DNA of 64,000 bases from Cheiracanthium punctorium. Taxonomy: Eukaryota > Arthropoda > Arachnida > Araneae > Cheiracanthiidae. Position 1 is the first letter of the stretch; every line of letters starts with the position of its first letter. Under the pieces are notes generated by a model. The model ran no database searches and was not told the origin of the DNA. It saw only the letters and a program-made list of their open reading frames with translations. The translations under genes and the position numbers were made by a program. Of the stretch, positions 25,901-37,900 are shown piece after piece. The stretch is taken from assembly GCA_038373885.1 (NCBI GenBank), contig JAWZYV010013186.1, positions 1 through 64,000 on the forward strand. Reading direction: 5' to 3'.

Positions 25901-28900
25901 TCGGTCTTCAGTAAATCAAAAAATACTTCATTTGACAACAAAATGTGTATTGGGCCTGGTTTATGAAACTCTGGGTCAGCTAAATCAACTGATTGTAACT
26001 GTTTAAGATCTGGTATATTTAGATATTTAGCAGGGGTTATGCGAGTTATTTTTGGAACAACATAAAAATTTAAAGTACGCATAAAACTCTTATCTGCGTT
26101 AGAAACACTTGCAATCACACTTTCTCTAATGTTCATATTGATTCCGCTTAGTCCTGAGACGGAGGCGAATATTTTCTTTCCTCGTAGATTCAATAATTGA
26201 ACACACTCTTTAGTCATGAAATTATTTTGACTCCCACTATCTAACAGTGCGCGACAAGCTAAAAACTCCCCATTAGCACTCTTCAAATAAATTATAGCTG
26301 TGGAGAGTAAGACTTGTTTATTAGCCGTGGATGAACTAGTCAAAGCAAAGGAGTTTTGAGGCGAACGATGTTTATCCTCAGAGGCGACAGAAGGTATCGC
26401 TTGTTCTGAAGGAAAGAATGCGTTTGCAGTTGCGGACAGCTGGCTAGTTTTATCAGGCGTTATTTTGTTTACATTATCATCTCGCGTTCCCTTTTCGAAA
26501 TGTAATAAAGTATGGTGCTTTTTTACTAATGGCAAGCATTTTTTACATGAATTAGTACTGTTACAGGAATTAATTACATGTAATGACGACAAACAATTCA
26601 AGCAAAGATTTTTTGCTTTTACGAAATTAAATCGTTTTTTAGCGGTCAAATTTAAAAACTGATCACATTTAAAAATGCAATGTCGGGTCAGACAGTACGG
26701 GCAAGAATTCGAGTGATTTTCGGAAACAGATGTCAGTGTCCTTGAATTATGTGGACGTTTCACTTCGCGAACTAGAGGTTTGTTGTGCTGTAACGTACGC
26801 GAATGTTCTTTTAAGAAGGATGTTAACTGCGTTATCGTTCCTATTTCGTCCTTTTTAAGAGATCTTTCCCACCAGCTTCTAGTATTTTTGTCGAGTTTTT
26901 CGACTAATATATATAGAATTAGCGTATCGCTGAAACCATTCACATTTTGTTCTAGAACTGACAAGGATCTAATACATTCATTAATGTTATCCACAAATTT
27001 TAAAAGCGACGGAGAAGAGTCAACTGTTTGTGGTAAAGCAAGCAACTTTTTAATAACAGAGTTTATCAAATCTTTCTTGTTTGAGTAGCGTTCGACCAAT
27101 AAATTCCAGGCGATGTCGTAATTTGCGTCAGAAATTGATATGGAGTGAATGATCTCTAAAGCGACTGATTTACACGAACTTTTGAGGTATTGAAGCTTCT
27201 GAGCGTTAGTTAATTTACTGTTTTTATGAACAGCTGCGGAAAATAAGTCTTCGAATTCTATCCACTCCTCAATTTTCCCACTAAAAATGGGAAGCGAAAG
27301 CTTCGGCAATTTTATTTCTGAAGAAACAGAACTAGGTGAAATGTTCTCACTGACGTTTGTTTTGTCAGCAGTAAGCATTAAAAGTTTCCGTTTAATGATC
27401 AAATTAATTTCATCTAATGAGTCTATGATAGTTTCTTTTTCTGCTATGAAATCATCGATTTCTTTCTCATCACAAAGCGCAAATATACAGTCAAACACTT
27501 GTTTTAATTCTGTATGGAAACTTGCAACTTTCGCTTCATATACCTGAAGCAAGGCGAAATCTGCTTTTTCAATGTTTGTATTCACGTTATCTTTGAATTT
27601 TGTAATGTTTGATTTTATACATTTTTTGTTAGTTTTCGCAGATTTCATTTCTGCCATATTGATAAGTAAGTCAAGGTAAGTCAAAATGTACTTACCGACA
27701 ATGAACTTCGTAGCTGCTGCGTAGTTTATTTTTAAAACTCCATTATATCCATAAGTCTAGTGTGCGTCGGCTCGAAGGATCAGAAAATGTACGATAAATG
27801 TTGTGAAGGTTGATGCGGGTGCGAGGTAAAGTATTCAAAATAAAATGAGAATAAGTTGATGCGTTTTTCAATAAATTTTTAATTACTCAAAAATGCGTGC
27901 CACTTAGGGTGAAGCGAAGAAAGCGAAGAGAGAGGAAAAAATGGGTTACATTAAAGAGGCGCTCACACAAACTGCGCCAAGGACGGTGCCAAATAAATTC
28001 ACGCCAAATGCGTGGGTAAAGCGATACAAAACCGTTTAGGACTCAACACATGTATACATAAGAGTATTAACACAGTGATGTCGCTAGACTCTGGAAAAGA
28101 CGGGTCTTTGGGACCCAGGACTTCAAAATTTCTGGGTCCTTTTTTTTCCAAAAGTGGGCCCTTATCTATATGAAAGCATTTGGTTAATTTCATGACTGAT
28201 GTTATGTTTCACCAATTTTGGTGTGTTAGCGCGTATGAATATCTTATTTATAAATAACCTAAAACTTATATTTCAATAAATAAATGAATAAATAAATAAA
28301 ATTAATTAATCAAGAAAAATTTGTTGTGACATGCATGACATTTTATCTACTTTGCTTTCACAGCAAAGCCTTCCTGATGACCCGCTGAATCCGAATAATT
28401 AATAAATCCTAATAATAAAATCCTTTTTGTATGTACAGTAAAAATCAGGAGGAAGGCCGGATCAGTAGAAATGTTTAAAAAAGTAAAATGTACTCGCAGA
28501 AGAGCCGCAACATCTTAAATTATTAAAACTACAATAAAATACCGTTCAAGCACCCCTCAATCTTATATTAATTAAAAAAAATAATTACTATGTATTAATA
28601 AATTTATCTCAAAAAAAAAAAAAAAGGAATATATCTGAGGAAGGAAAGGATATAAAACAGTAAAATACGGAACACTCTCCCCCCCCCCCCCTTCTCTTCC
28701 AGATTGTTTAAAATATTTACCGCTTCTACAGCTTATAGATTTCATTTCTAAATAATGATTGTCAGATTTAATATAAAACAAATCATTGTTTAAATTTACA
28801 CAAGCGAATATTAAAAAGAAATTTTATTCTATTCCGATAGTCCACCATCTCTAACGGAACAACCTCTAACGTGAAAACGCAAGTGAGATAAAGGGGCGAT

Positions 28901-31900
28901 GGGAAGGGAGAAAAAGAAGAACGTCAAAGTAATCGCCTTTTCTCTTCAGGGTGTTCACAGGGAAAACTCGCAATGCATTATGGGAAAGCGAACCCTAGTT
29001 TTGACTAGGAATCTTTCTACACTGCATTTTCTCCCCCATGTAGGGAGGGTAGAAAGCAGTGATAGTTCCGGCATTTACTCTGCATTTGTGTGCATGTAAA
29101 TGGGTCCACAAAGCCGTTCACGATGTCAATCTCCCCAAGTAAAACATGAGCAGTTTGTGTTTTACTCGAGATTTACCTGAAAGTGGCAGTCTGAACGCAC
29201 CCTCTCTCTCCCCCCCCCTTTTTTTTTCAAAATCTTGTGTGGTGGAAATTACGCGTCCCGCGACGTAACTTTCTTTTGGGTCCCATCATCAATTTTTTGC
29301 TTATTTGACATGCTATAGCACGTAAGCGGCATCACTGTAACACTTTTCATTAGCCAGTATGACTAGAACTAAAATGACAAAATATGGAATGACTAAAATG
29401 AACTAAAATGACATACTACTGAAATGGCTAATAGACTAAAATGTCAAAAGCTAGTGGACATTGAATCTCTTTGATTTGATTTAAAGAATAAAGTGCTTAA
29501 TATTTATCATTTACTGATATTGGAAGTAATTCTTTTCAATTATACGTTTCTGTTTTTCAATAATGATCGTAGCAAGTTATGTAAATGACAGTGTGAATTA
29601 CACAAATCAGTTTACTACAGTGCTCTGTTTGTTATCCGAACTTTGATATTCCAAACATTTCAGTAACCAAATTTGGATTACTGAGGAAGCACTGTGTATA
29701 GGTTGTCCCAAAATGTGGTAACAGGGTTTAATTTATTATCTATTAAATGCAAGTAGGCAATGTAAATTTAAAAAAATGTTCAAAATAATTTCTGAAATAA
29801 AACTTCATTATGGAAAAATTTCTGTTTCATTTTCAAAAAGTTAATCTTTTTAAATTTGTGTACGACCCACCCCTCACCCCCCTCCTAGTAGAAAAAAATA
29901 CCCAATTATTAAAATGTGCCTTTTACACTAATGATGTGATGTACAAAATTTGAGAATTATATTTTTAAAAGTGTCAGAGTTATGAAGAATAAAAATGTGC
30001 CGACTTAAACCACTTTTAAGTGGCTCATGAAGATAAAAAATATCACGTCTTATGATTGCATTTCAGGGGTCGTGCACAGATTTCGAAAGAATATAAATTT
30101 TTTTTCCACCCTAGCAATAAACGTTTACATTCTAATTCATTTGCAGCCCCCTATTATCTTTGTTAAAGGTATCTCTGAGACCTTTTATGATCAAAGGCTG
30201 AAAATTTGCACATCACCTCATTAGCATATGGGGCACATTTTACTAATTAGGAACTTTTTTGTAAGGGGCTTGCATACAAATTTAAAAATTATAACTTTTT
30301 AGAAATTAAAGATAGGATTTTTTTTCTTAACATATTTTTTCCTACCTATTTTGAACATTTTTCAGCTAAATTGCCCACTTATCTCTAGCAGATAAGGAAT
30401 TAAAGGCCGTTACCTTTTCGGGAAACTCTGTATAAAATCTATGCATGTTGACTGGAAACACAAGTATTGTTTATATGAAATTTGATTTGAAGCATTATTA
30501 ACATTTATAATATATACCTTTTGCCTGTTTGGTACTAGAAAAAATTTCCTTTTTAAAAATTCTACCTGCAATAAAGAAGCTTAAAATTATATATTTTTAA
30601 TGCTTTATTTCCTTATAGGAAAGACGAGGGTGTCTTAAGAAACATGTCTACTGAATCAGTAAGTTAACATCAAATGTTAAAGTGTGATGCAAATTTAGTG
30701 TTTAAGTTACCATCCTGTTTTTTGATCTCCCCTTCTATTTTCTTATAATTATAAACATCCTTTAATCACTTTACTTATTTATTAGCTAAGTTTTATTTCA
30801 TATAAAGTATTAGAACTAAACTTTTCTCCATGATAAGTAAACCTCAGATAAGGCAGATGTGACCAAATCATGGTGCATGCACCAAACTTGCTGTATTGGA
30901 TAGTTTCAAGTGGGTCATTGCATTCTTTTACCTACTTATTACGTTTAGATAGATTGAAGATTTTGAAATAATTTTTTGCTCATAAATATTTGATCTTACA
31001 ATTTATGATACAACATTGAAAGACTTGTAAACTACTTTTGTAAACTCCAAAAATTGAATCTTCTCTGATCCCTTACCAAATATCCAAAAAATTAATTCTA
31101 GAATTCTTAATTAGAACAACAATTTCAATTTTATGTTTAAACGTTATTTCTTTTCCTCTTGTAAACTAAAGCGATATTTACATTTCCCCCACTCTATCTG
31201 TGAATGTAAGGAAGTCAAAAGGTGTTTCAGTTGTTTAGCGCATCTGAATCTGTCTGTTAAAAAAATTGGTGTATGGTATGCAAGAGGTTTACCAGCCCTG
31301 AGATAAGGACTTCTTTTTAAATCACACACACACACACACAAAAAAAAAAAACTGGAGTTTTCTTCATAAATTAGTATACTGTGATAGATATTACTAATTT
31401 TTAAAACTGTTCATGGTTGAAGATTAAAAATAAAGCATGGATAAAAGTAGGGGAATGTGAATGTATAAGGTTGCTGACATTCTAGAATTTTGCTAAAACT
31501 GCTTTTTCATTTCATTTCATTTGTTCTTAATTTTTATCACAGGACAAAAAACTCATAGCTGCTGTAACTACAAAGAGATTATGTAATGGGTCTGTTTCAG
31601 ATCTATAACAGTGTAATTAAAGATCATTAAGTTGAGATACAACGTAATTTTGTTAGCGTGATATCTGCTTGTTGAAATGAAGCTGCTAAATCTCATGCTA
31701 TCATGTGGGGAAAATTACTTCTCTTGTAGCATGTGCCATTGCCCAGTTTGGCCTTCGTTTTTCCTCTGCGATCTAGTTACTGACACAATGCATAATGTAC
31801 ATTTTTATATTTTATCTATATATATTTATTTAAGAACATTTATTTTAAAATATTCAGTTACTGTCTGGAAAGCCAGTTTTACGAATTTCAACTAAATGGC

Positions 31901-34900
31901 AGAAAAGATATCAAAATTTCAGAAAGTACTCATTATTTTGTGTGTACTGCAGTTATTCCATTAATCAGCTTTTTTCATAGAATAACTAAGAAATTCTCAA
32001 TTGAAGAATTTGCTGCAAAAAAGAAGTAGCTCTACTCATGATTCTGGAAAACTAAAAAAAATTTGGAAATTCAACACTGAGATAAGCAACTTTATCTCCC
32101 GACAGTAGCATAACTATATCATTGAGGCCTATGATAAATGCGCGCTTCTTGAATGGCTGTACTAGAGCCCCCACTTTTTGGGAAGGTAAAAAAATTTACC
32201 CTGAGTGCCATTAGTGTTTTAGTGTTCAGCAGACATGGCCTTGCCTGCCCATATTTTGGTTTGGGTATAAACAAAGACGAGAAGTCCTCAGAGACCCTCA
32301 ACTCTTTTTAGATGTTTTCGGATTGTCTAGCCCTGCTAGATTATTCTGAGATTAGTAACAACAACAACAAATTCATAACATGGGGTCTCCCTCTAATACT
32401 TACATGCTCTAAAATGGAAATATCCCCCCCCCCCAGCCATTGTCAAATCTTGATATTTATTTTTTGTTTAATTTGTGTATATGCTTCAGTTGATAACTAC
32501 ATTGATCCAGTACAAAACTAAAAGTTTTAATAAGTTTTGTAACAATGAGTGTTATATGCTTGCAGCTAGGGTTGTCAGGTCGCCTTTGGGTAAAAAGGCC
32601 GGGCAGCCTGCAATATTGCAGATTTTATCTCAGTGTTAATAGGTACAATAAAAAAATTGTATGTAAAATCAAGCTTTTTTGATTATTACCATGAATCTTG
32701 TTAAATTCTAATGAAATAGAAATAACATCGAATGCCAAATCAGTTCAAGTACTTTATTACTCATCAGTCAAAGTCACCAGTAAAAAGCCTAACAAAAGCC
32801 AGACACCGTTAAGTTTGGCCGGACACGCAATCAAAAAGCTTAACTATTTCCGGGTTCATCCGGATGCCCGGCAACGCTACTTGCAGCTGTCTTGGGCTTC
32901 TAGCTGGGAAACAATAGCATCTTGTCCATCCGTGCTAATATTATGCCACTGTCTCTTGAATAACTCCAGAACTAATGGAGTTGCTCCTTTTTGCAGCAAA
33001 CCTTTAGATTTTGTTTTTCACCTGAATGTAATTACCTTGTTTCTATATTTGAATTTCTGTGCATAATTTTTGTGGGTGTTGTATTCATTTCTTTCGTTTA
33101 ATCTGTTAGCTTTTAAAAACCCTTCCAATTCTACACGAACAGTTGGATGCACTCATTGAATTTGATGTAAGTTGTTGTTTTTTATTTTAAAATAAAATAA
33201 ATACAGATGGAGTGCCTCTTGTATTCTGAAAAGTAAGCTCTGTTTTCATTTTCAGTGCAATCCAGATGATTTAACAAATGGCGTTATGAATTCATGTTTT
33301 GTCTTGTTGTATAGAGATCTGATCCAGTTGTTTGCTGCATATAATGATGGCATCATTAATTTATTTGGTATGTTCAGCTCCTCTTTTATAAAGTAGCTGA
33401 TATAATGCTGTTATTTATATACTTAAAAATCTATTTCAATAAAATCATTGAAATAAATGAACAAAAAGTAAATAATGTAAATAGAATTTGTTGTATTATA
33501 TGTTATATAAAAGATTTTTAAACTGGATATATTTTGTCTTGCATTTTAATCCACTAAAAATTTTAACCTACAGTTAATGGCAGAAATGGGTTTGAATAAT
33601 GTAATGACCATATGCTTAAAATTTGCTTTTGGTAGGGGGATTGAATACATAATGAGACTTTTGCTTTTGAAATATGTTTGTAAAACACTTCTAGTGTTAA
33701 CTGTAGCCTAAATTTACTTATGGGTATATACAAAACTAAAAATAATTAATTTAAAAAAATTTAAATATTTTAAATTCCCTATAAAATATTATCTTTTTTC
33801 GTTATTTACAAAAAATAATCAAGATTACCTTTTCCTTATAGAATTATTGTATTCATTCTGGAAAATACCTTGGGGGAGTGCATTTTTCATTTGCTGCAAG
33901 CTGTTGAGAGAGAGAAACAGTTTTCAATTGAATAATTAATTTGATTAGACTGATTAAATGTATTATTTCAGTGAAATTACAATAATTAATAAATTTATGC
34001 ACATAACATTTTATTTTTGAATAAAAATGTTTGATGCAAACTCCATAACTGATTTCAGATTGAAGTTTGCATCAAAATACATGTATGTGTACATAATCAT
34101 GAATTTATAGTCATTGAAAATATTGTCCAGTGCTACGCACATACAAAAAATAAATTAAAAATGAGCAGAAATTTTAAAGTATTGTTATGACCTTTGTGGC
34201 TTATTTTATTAAAGAAATGCAATTACTATTGGAATGTGGTGTTTAATTTTTTGCGTTATATTATCTTTTTCCAAAAAACATCCTTTTAAAAAATTTTTTA
34301 AAGAAGGTTTTTAGAATTTATATTGTGTGGTGTGTAGAGTATATCGCAAACTTGGTTCAATATTTATTTTTAATCTGGTTTATACATAGAAAATTACTGT
34401 ATTTACATTTGCTTGCAATTTTGCTTGTATTGACCACTTTTTTCATTCTTGCTTAGGTCTACTGAATTATGTAAATTTCCGTAATCAAGATTATTTTCAA
34501 AACTTTCATTTTAAAGATATTCAAAACCAGTACTCGCATGTACTTTTTGATACATCCTTCTCCAAAACAGAACAGATTGATTCACATGCTTTTGTGGCAC
34601 TTTTTTGTTGATAAAATTTGTAAAGAATGCAGTGACAAATAAATGTCTTATTGTATGACATCTTTGACCTTCAAAATTTCAACTTTATTTCAACCTTTCT
34701 CCCAGCTTCTGCCTCGTTTTGATAACTCTAAACTGGTTTATATCACATGGCTCAAACATAATGTTCTGATTTGTACGCTGTTTTGCAGTATGCTTCTTAC
34801 AAAATTCGCTTTAAAACTTCATATCACAACCAATAAATAGTTACATTATGTTTTTTGACATGATTTATTTATACTTTGTACTTGCTGATTATAAAATGGT

Positions 34901-37900
34901 TCTTTTTTCAACAGCTGATATTTTTCTTTTCTTTTTTTCTAGAAAAGTATTTTAATATGAATAAAAAACATTGTAAGGAGGCCTTAGATATATATAAGAA
35001 GTTTATTGTTGCAATGGATAAAGTATCTGATTTCTTAAAAGTTGCAGAAGTAAGTTTGTCAAACACTTGTATAGTATTTTTTCTTAAACCATGCAACATA
35101 ATATTTCCTAGATTACATTTTGTAAAATTGTGCTTTGTCTGAGTTAATGTATATAAAATATTAAAAAACTAATTCAGACGAATTCAGATATGGTTTCAAT
35201 ACCAGCAAATATTTAACCTTTATTTGTACTATACTGTATTGAGATTTATTGATTGATGCAAGGTTTATATGCCTTGGTGAAAATTGGAAAAATCTGGAGA
35301 ACTCGAGGGGAAATTATTCTTTGGTTAATTATCTCAATGAATACTGGAAAAATCCCAGAGTTTAAACCCAGTGAAACATATTTCTGTTCTTTGAAATAAA
35401 ATGTTTTATCCTAATTTATAGATAGCTCTGTTTTCTTTCACAATTTCAATTAAATTTCTAAATAATCTGTATAGGTAAATTGTATTCCATGAGTAATATC
35501 GGATGATAAAGTTGTAGTTAGTTTTAGAGCATAAATTACACAATATTCAAATAGTTAAAGTACTGATTAATTCACCGGGGAATAAAATTTTAGTTGCATT
35601 TATACAAGTACTTGGTCTTACCCAATTCCAGTGTCTGATTTCAAATCTGAAATTAGTTTTGACCAGAAAGCTACAAATTTTTTTCAAAGTGATTTTAGTT
35701 TAGTTCATTTTTGCATGAAAGTAAAAGATTATAAAGAATATATAGTTTTATATTTATCCATATGAAATGATCTGGATTTATGACACAGGCAAAAACTCAC
35801 TGTATAAATGCATAAATCAATATTACTAAAAGGATATAGTCATGAAATAAGCAAAAAATCACAATGACTTGAATTAATAGCACTACTGAGGGCAGGATTT
35901 GTACTTGTAACTCTTGTGTTTGTGGACCTGGTGAGGGCAACCTCATTTGAGGTTCCAGCAGTAGTGTGGCATTATATATTTGCCTTAGTGTCCTTGGTAG
36001 CACTCTTCCATTGTTTTGAAATCTTGATGGAAGCCTCTCCTTTCTCATTACTTACAACCCCAAGATTCCTGGGAATTCGGTCAAGGTGACCAAACAGATG
36101 AAATAGTGTGCCTTTGACGAACAAGTGTTTAACAGCCACATATGTAACAATATCAAAAATGTATTTCTACTTGAAGAAGCCATCGAACAGATGTGAAATA
36201 GCATCTACAAAATGCATGTGTTTGCTTCTTTAAAAATAACATTTAAGAGAAAAAAAAACACGTGACTTGTGACTTTAATTTTTTGCATCATAAACTAAAA
36301 AGTATTGCCTTCTTGAGTGTATGCCCTATGTATCACAGAAGGGACAAAATTTAGTAGTCACCCAAATGAATATCCAAAGCTTTTCTTGCTTTTGCTCTAT
36401 TAAACTATTAAATTGCATGAAAACTGTAACTTGTAGAGAGAAAACAACTGCTGATTTGAAATCAGAATTGTGAAAACATTCAAGATCTGTAAAAAAAATT
36501 TCATGGGGAAAAAAAAAAAAAATTGTTCCTCAGTGTTATTTTCTGTATCCCTCTCTGTTTCCAATAAACCTTAAAATTTATGCAAATATATGGAAAACTC
36601 GAGGAATTTCATTTCATCTAATGAGTATGAACCCTGCTAATGTCTTTAAATTGAAGTAATAGATGAAGAAAGTCATAATTTAAAATGTAATTTAATTTAG
36701 ACTCCACCATCTAAAGATTAGTACTGTAAATATGGTAGAAATGTGCTGCATTTCCATTCTTGAAAGACATGCTTTCTCCTGTGAAGACATCAATTTAACT
36801 GTGGTAAAGTGAAGGTCCAGTTTTTACTTTTATACAAATGAGATATATTTTTATAGCTGCCATGTAACAGATTCCTCAGTAGGTCAGGGCATGATGTAAT
36901 GAAATTGTTACTGTATCAGAAAAGTTAGATTTAGTTTTAGCACAAGTTAAACAAAGGAACATTTAAAAAAAAATGTTAGTGATTAGTGATATATAAGTAC
37001 CAAAATTTCTGCACTTCTTGAAAGTAATATATATATATATATATCTATATATATACATATAACATATGAAATCAAAAAGGTTTTAAAATTCCAAAGTATT
37101 AAAAAGTTTTTAAACTGTGTAGTTAGGAACAAAAGAAATTTGCAATCTAACTGCTTGACTGAAAAACTGCTTAATTCCATGACTACTACACAGTCCCTTT
37201 CAATTCTTTTTAAATCTTATAAATGGTCCCTGTGCCCCATCAATCTGGCGCCTTAAAAGACAAAACAATTCAGCTGAAAGCCACTGCCCAGATTTAGAAT
37301 TAGTGCATGGGTCGTGCAACATGACCTCAAAAGTTAATAAAATAGCAAGCACAGCCTGTAGAGCTCTCTTTTTTGTGGCCTCTGTTGCCTTGTAAATTAC
37401 TGTGAAGTATTTAATAAAAATATGCTTAAAAGTAGTAAGCTTGAATGATGTAAGGGGATCTCCATACAGCCGAGGAATTGCGGCTAACGTTTCCTGCTCC
37501 CCAGAATGTTCAACTGGTCAATGCCCATTGCACTCCAGTGCCCTGCAAACTTTCAACATCATCAGTCTGTGAAACTCCCGGCTGCCAGTTCCATATGAAA
37601 GGCATTTCGAGGGCACAGCCACTGAGTTCAACCAAATATCACGCCACTCCGGACTACGATGAGCCTCACCATGGCACAGTCGTTATGCCACTGAGAATGG
37701 TAGATGGCCGAGGTGTGAAGGTCCCGGGTTCGGGTCCCATCGCGTGGCTGTCGATCTAACGGTCTGGAGTTTTGGTAGGTTTTCTCCAGATGTAACGTAA
37801 ATACGCGTTAGAATCCCTTAGAAAGTTCTCCTACCAACACACCCCCCATCCTAGGCAGATACCCCGCGTGCAGGTTTGCCTTAACACATAACACACCAGA

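Larger units (their letters stand above)
21935..28048 (-). mobile_element. BEL/Pao LTR retrotransposon, nearly complete
   Basis: 6.1 kb, antisense to PICALM. In order on the minus strand: 5' LTR, short leader, gag-protease frame, reverse transcriptase/RNase H frame, integrase frame, polypurine tract, 3' LTR. CATGT target duplications are intact. Breaks: gag-protease ends at TAG 25600-25602, with pol continuing in the minus-one frame, and one in-frame TAA at 23888-23890 separates the RT and integrase parts. No envelope-like ORF is present. The nearly identical LTRs suggest a fairly recent insertion; this copy is probably not autonomous. Confidence 0.93.
21704..30618 (+). other. PICALM: intron 4 (8.9 kb, hosts the BEL element)
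   Basis: The largest continuous insertion load: the antisense BEL/Pao element starts about 230 bp after the exon 4 donor, followed by a TIR element (28073-29337), a pogo-like MITE and a mariner-type MITE. Acceptor CTTATAG at 30618. Confidence 0.9.

Noticed and set aside
37478..37759. 93-codon plus-strand ORF with fairly balanced composition.
   Set aside because: It overlaps a SINE-like unit with A- and B-box motifs and shows no domain; left unannotated as a gene.
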